Virus record (IMG/VR): IMGVR_UViG_3300031787_000004
Coordinates: 1 to 64,000 of that record
Source: a virus
Length of the DNA stretch: 64,000 nt
Direction: 5' to 3' (one strand)
The notes under the pieces were generated by a model. The model was given only the letters and a program-made list of their open reading frames with translations, was not told where the DNA came from and searched no databases. The translations under genes were made by a program, and so were the position numbers. Positions within the stretch are counted from its first letter, which is position 1, and each line of letters opens with the position of its first letter. Of this stretch, positions 61,563 to 64,000 are shown one piece after another.

Positions 61563-62888
61563 TTAATTACTTAAGGGTGCTTTAATCGATGGGTGTGATT
61601 GATAATTTTCGATTTGAAAATCCTTATTTTCCAAATGAGTTATTAAAGATGAGTCTTCAGATAATGATTTATAAAATTCATCGGTCTTCATATGTTTTAG
61701 TTTGGGTAATTTATAAGGTTCTCTTGTGTATCGTGGTATTTTATATATCTCATAATATTCAGACATACCTCCACCAAATGGTGCTAAGTCTTTCAACGCA
61801 CTTTTATAACCATTAGGACCCATCGCCTCTTTTAACATACCTTCTCTCTCTTCATGTGTATACTTTCTACCGATTTGTTCTCTTGCTTGTTCAACATGGT
61901 TACTATACAAATGAGTATCACCTAAATTACCAATCAACTCATCAGGTACCATATTTACTTCTTTAGCAATAATCTCAAGTAACAAACCGTAAGAAGCAAT
62001 ATTGAATGGTAGACCTAAGAATGTGTCTACTGAGCGTTGATTCCACATTAAAGAGATTGCTCGTTTAGGAACTCTTAAACTATCCATGTGAACATCGTGA
62101 TAATCACTACTTTGATTTAAAGGGTCTTTTGTTGAGTTATAATAATTAATCCTTTCATCTAAACTCAACTCTCTCGTATAAACTTGAAATCCATAATGAC
62201 AAGGTGGAAGAACCATTTGGTCCAGCTCTCCAACATTCCAAGCATTGACCATTAATCGTCTTGAGTCTGGATTTGTTTTAAGGTCGTTGATTAGGTTTGT
62301 GATTTGGTCTATTGAATTGTTTTGGTATTCTATTTTGACACCATACTTGGTAACATCTTCACCGATTTCAATTGCTTTTAGTACTCTGTGTTGGTCAGAA
62401 CCTTTTACATCCTTTAAGTCGTAATTAGTCACATTCTTTCTACCCCATCTTCTCCATTGCTTACCATACACAGGTCCGAGGTCACCCCACTTCTTAGCAA
62501 ACTCATCATCGGTTTTTATTTTGTTGATGAATTCTTCTTTTGTTAATCGAAATCCTAACTCTAACATTTTTTCTTTTGACATATTAGGTAAGATTTTGGC
62601 ATCTTCAATTAGATAGTTCTTATACGCATCACCATCCCAAATATGACAATTGTTATCAACAAGGAACTTGATGTTTGTATCACCACGAAGGAACCATAAC
62701 AATTCGGTTACCATCGTCTTCCACGCCATTTTCTTGGTTGTAAGTAATGGAAACCCATCGGACATTTTATGACGGATTGTATAACCAAAAATAGATTTGG
62801 TTCCTGTACCTGTACGGTCTTTCTTTTCTACCCCATAATCTATAATAGTTTGGAGTAAGTCTGTGTATTGTTTATCTAATTTGTTCAT
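61563..62888 (-). CDS. thyA: Thymidylate synthase (enlarged)
   Basis: 441 aa versus about 264 in E. coli. Makes dTMP from dUMP with methylene-THF. Conserved: RTGTGTKSIFG, YGKQWRRWG, SRRLMVNAWNVGELDQM, LPPCHYGFQVY (catalytic Cys about 230), RSVDTFLGLPFNIASYG and the C-terminal IKAPLS. Extra length comes from insertions around residues 80-120 and 150-185 and before the C terminus. All catalytic pieces are intact in one frame, so neither intron nor intein is indicated. One-base overlap with the HAD gene upstream. Confidence 0.95.
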   Translation of the reverse strand: MNKLDKQYTDLLQTIIDYGVEKKDRTGTGTKSIFGYTIRHKMSDGFPLLTTKKMAWKTMVTELLWFLRGDTNIKFLVDNNCHIWDGDAYKNYLIEDAKILPNMSKEKMLELGFRLTKEEFINKIKTDDEFAKKWGDLGPVYGKQWRRWGRKNVTNYDLKDVKGSDQHRVLKAIEIGEDVTKYGVKIEYQNNSIDQITNLINDLKTNPDSRRLMVNAWNVGELDQMVLPPCHYGFQVYTRELSLDERINYYNSTKDPLNQSSDYHDVHMDSLRVPKRAISLMWNQRSVDTFLGLPFNIASYGLLLEIIAKEVNMVPDELIGNLGDTHLYSNHVEQAREQIGRKYTHEEREGMLKEAMGPNGYKSALKDLAPFGGGMSEYYEIYKIPRYTREPYKLPKLKHMKTDEFYKSLSEDSSLITHLENKDFQIENYQSHPSIKAPLSN

Positions 62889-63502
62889 TACTCAAATGTT
62901 TGAATTTTTGCGTCTACTTCTTTTAATTCAGACCACGTTCCAAGATACGTAATCGCTCTGACTTTTCTATTATCAATCCACACATATTCTTGGTCATCTT
63001 TGATTCTTGGTTTGTCCATAACCAATCCGTGATATTTAAAACCTTTTTCTTTTAACCATGTTTCGGTTACTTCACGGTCTTTACTTTCACGAGCGGTAAA
63101 AAATGTAATTACATTTCCCTCATCGTACCATTTGTTGATGATACCCAACGCGTTTGGGTAATGGTTAGCTGTCGGATAAAGATGTGAATCTTCATTTTTA
63201 ATGTCGTCACAAATTGTCCCATCAATATCAATCAGAAAAACCCGACTAACCATTTTTTGCGTTATTATGATGTCAGCAATTGTACTATGAAAAATATCAT
63301 CGTACATTACTTGACAATTTGTTTTTAAAACATACTCGACTTCATCACCGTCTTTTACATCATATTTTCCGCTTTTTATTTTTTCTAAAGTTTCTTTTGA
63401 TGCTTCAAAATTCTTTGATGAATCTTCAGAAACAATAAACCATCCTTCGACACTGTTAATAAGTTCGTCAGATTTTTTTTGATATATTAATTTACCTTTC
63501 AT
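62888..63502 (-). CDS. HAD-family phosphatase, coupled to thyA
   Basis: 204 aa. N-terminal 85 residues are a separate domain with TNCQVMYDDIFHSTIADIII. HAD part: FLIDIDGTICDD (Asp92, Asp94), VITFFTARESKDREVTETWL and YVWIDNRKVRA. Likely acts on a nucleotide or sugar phosphate; the coupling with thyA favours nucleotides (inference). Confidence 0.85.
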   Translation of the reverse strand: MKGKLIYQKKSDELINSVEGWFIVSEDSSKNFEASKETLEKIKSGKYDVKDGDEVEYVLKTNCQVMYDDIFHSTIADIIITQKMVSRVFLIDIDGTICDDIKNEDSHLYPTANHYPNALGIINKWYDEGNVITFFTARESKDREVTETWLKEKGFKYHGLVMDKPRIKDDQEYVWIDNRKVRAITYLGTWSELKEVDAKIQTFE

Positions 63503-63896
63503 TTCTAACCCATTTTCTATCTGAATTTAATGTAAAAGCACCAATAAAATCGTCACCCCGATTCCAATCTTTTGGTGATAATAATGATAATGTATTTACA
63601 CCATTAAAATTATATAAGTAATATGTTTCACCAACAATTGGGTCAAAAGAAATTTTTGATTCCCAAACCATTATTGAATCCACATACTCTCTTTGAAGTT
63701 TTTCTATTGATTGAATGATTTCTTCTCTTTGACGATTAAAGACATCAATCATTTTTTTTGAGGACTCTTTTTTTACGAGACCCACATTAGGTAATTCAAA
63801 TTTTGGCGAACCGATACTGGTAGGATAATGCTTTCTATTAGCGTCGTACCCATTTGTTTCATCCCAAACAACAATATCAGGTTTCTTTTTATTCAT
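63492..63896 (-). CDS. Hypothetical protein
   Basis: 134 aa, unrecognised. Helical middle (MIDVFNRQREEIIQSIEKLQ), beta C-terminal part. Overlaps the HAD gene by 11 bases and the upstream partial gene by eight. Confidence 0.7.
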   Translation of the reverse strand: MNKKKPDIVVWDETNGYDANRKHYPTSIGSPKFELPNVGLVKKESSKKMIDVFNRQREEIIQSIEKLQREYVDSIMVWESKISFDPIVGETYYLYNFNGVNTLSLLSPKDWNRGDDFIGAFTLNSDRKWVRNER

Positions 63897-64000
63897 CCTC
63901 CAAACCGTCCATTAAAGTTACGTCCCAATCTGAAAAATCGTCACCTAATTCCATACCCAATTTCAAATTTTCCAAAAAATTTTTTTCCCATTCCTCATAA
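63889..64000 (-). CDS. C-terminal part of a gene cut by the window edge
   Basis: About 36 codons ending LGMELGDDFSDWDVTLMDGL and an acidic tip before TAA. The frame is open to the window edge; the rest lies beyond 64000. Overlap of eight bases with the next gene supports it. Confidence 0.6.
   Translation of the reverse strand, partial: YEEWEKNFLENLKLGMELGDDFSDWDVTLMDGLEDE

Noticed and set aside
61563-62888. Intron or intein in the long thyA
   Set aside because: The frame is continuous, insertions are short and in loops, and no intein splice residues or endonuclease domain are seen.
1-64000. tRNA genes
   Set aside because: No cloverleaf with a proper T-arm GGTTCGAnTCC and acceptor pairing was found; GGTTCGA hits (e.g. 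7563, 13956) lie in element loops or terminator flanks.

Overview
The window looks like part of a large tailed-phage genome whose host is a member of the Bacteroidota. Evidence for a phage: about 130 densely packed, mostly very short genes with little recognisable metabolism; a Dda/UvrD-type helicase, thymidylate synthase, DUF932, Gp88, DUF4314 and PcfJ-like proteins; and virion-type lysins. Evidence for the host group: almost every start-proximal promoter is the Bacteroidota consensus TTTGG-N19-TAnnTTTG (usually TATATTTG), Shine-Dalgarno sites are weak, and TTG/GTG starts occur. No tRNA, CRISPR array, transposase or integrase was recognised. DNA polymerase, terminase and capsid/tail genes are not in the window.

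Left part (1-24,070): 46 genes on the plus strand (plus one small minus-strand candidate), built as repeated cassettes: intrinsic terminator, GC-rich hairpin spacer, copies of a short element (consensus about RATTTwGTTTGGC, often as an inverted pair GATTTTGTTTGGC...GCCAACCAAAATC), an A-rich TTGGCAAGAAA stretch, a promoter, a near-identical leader (GTTAAACCAATA), then one to four small genes. This resembles the mobile promoter/stem-loop cassettes (PeSL) of T4-type phages, but with a different, apparently undescribed element. Four genes take their stop codon from the element, and four solitary copies cluster at 23.0-23.2 kb, just before the strand switch.

Right part (24,270-64,000): mostly minus-strand, operon-like genes with overlapping starts and stops. 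The TTTGGC element is absent. Full-consensus promoters occur at a few operon heads, and a second motif (ATATTTAT 4-20 nt before the start codon) precedes several genes that look like virion or late genes. Contents: a run of small unknown genes and membrane peptides (24.3-33 kb) including an ABC-exporter membrane domain without an ATPase and a structured RNA candidate with its own promoter and terminator (31.2-31.4 kb); an envelope-type pair (LpxH-like phosphoesterase and GT2 glycosyltransferase); a nucleic-acid block (helicase, DEDD exonuclease, PD-(D/E)XK-like protein); unusual host-type metabolic genes (class I aminotransferase, methylglyoxal synthase, a lipoprotein with a c-type haem motif); peptidoglycan-active proteins (glucosaminidase-like, three-domain lysin); an SPFH lipoprotein; tandem PcfJ-like paralogues; and thyA with a HAD phosphatase at the right edge.

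Likely working picture (inference): the left array is an early, host-polymerase-transcribed, rapidly shuffled accessory region. The right part holds nucleotide metabolism, envelope modification and late/virion-associated functions.
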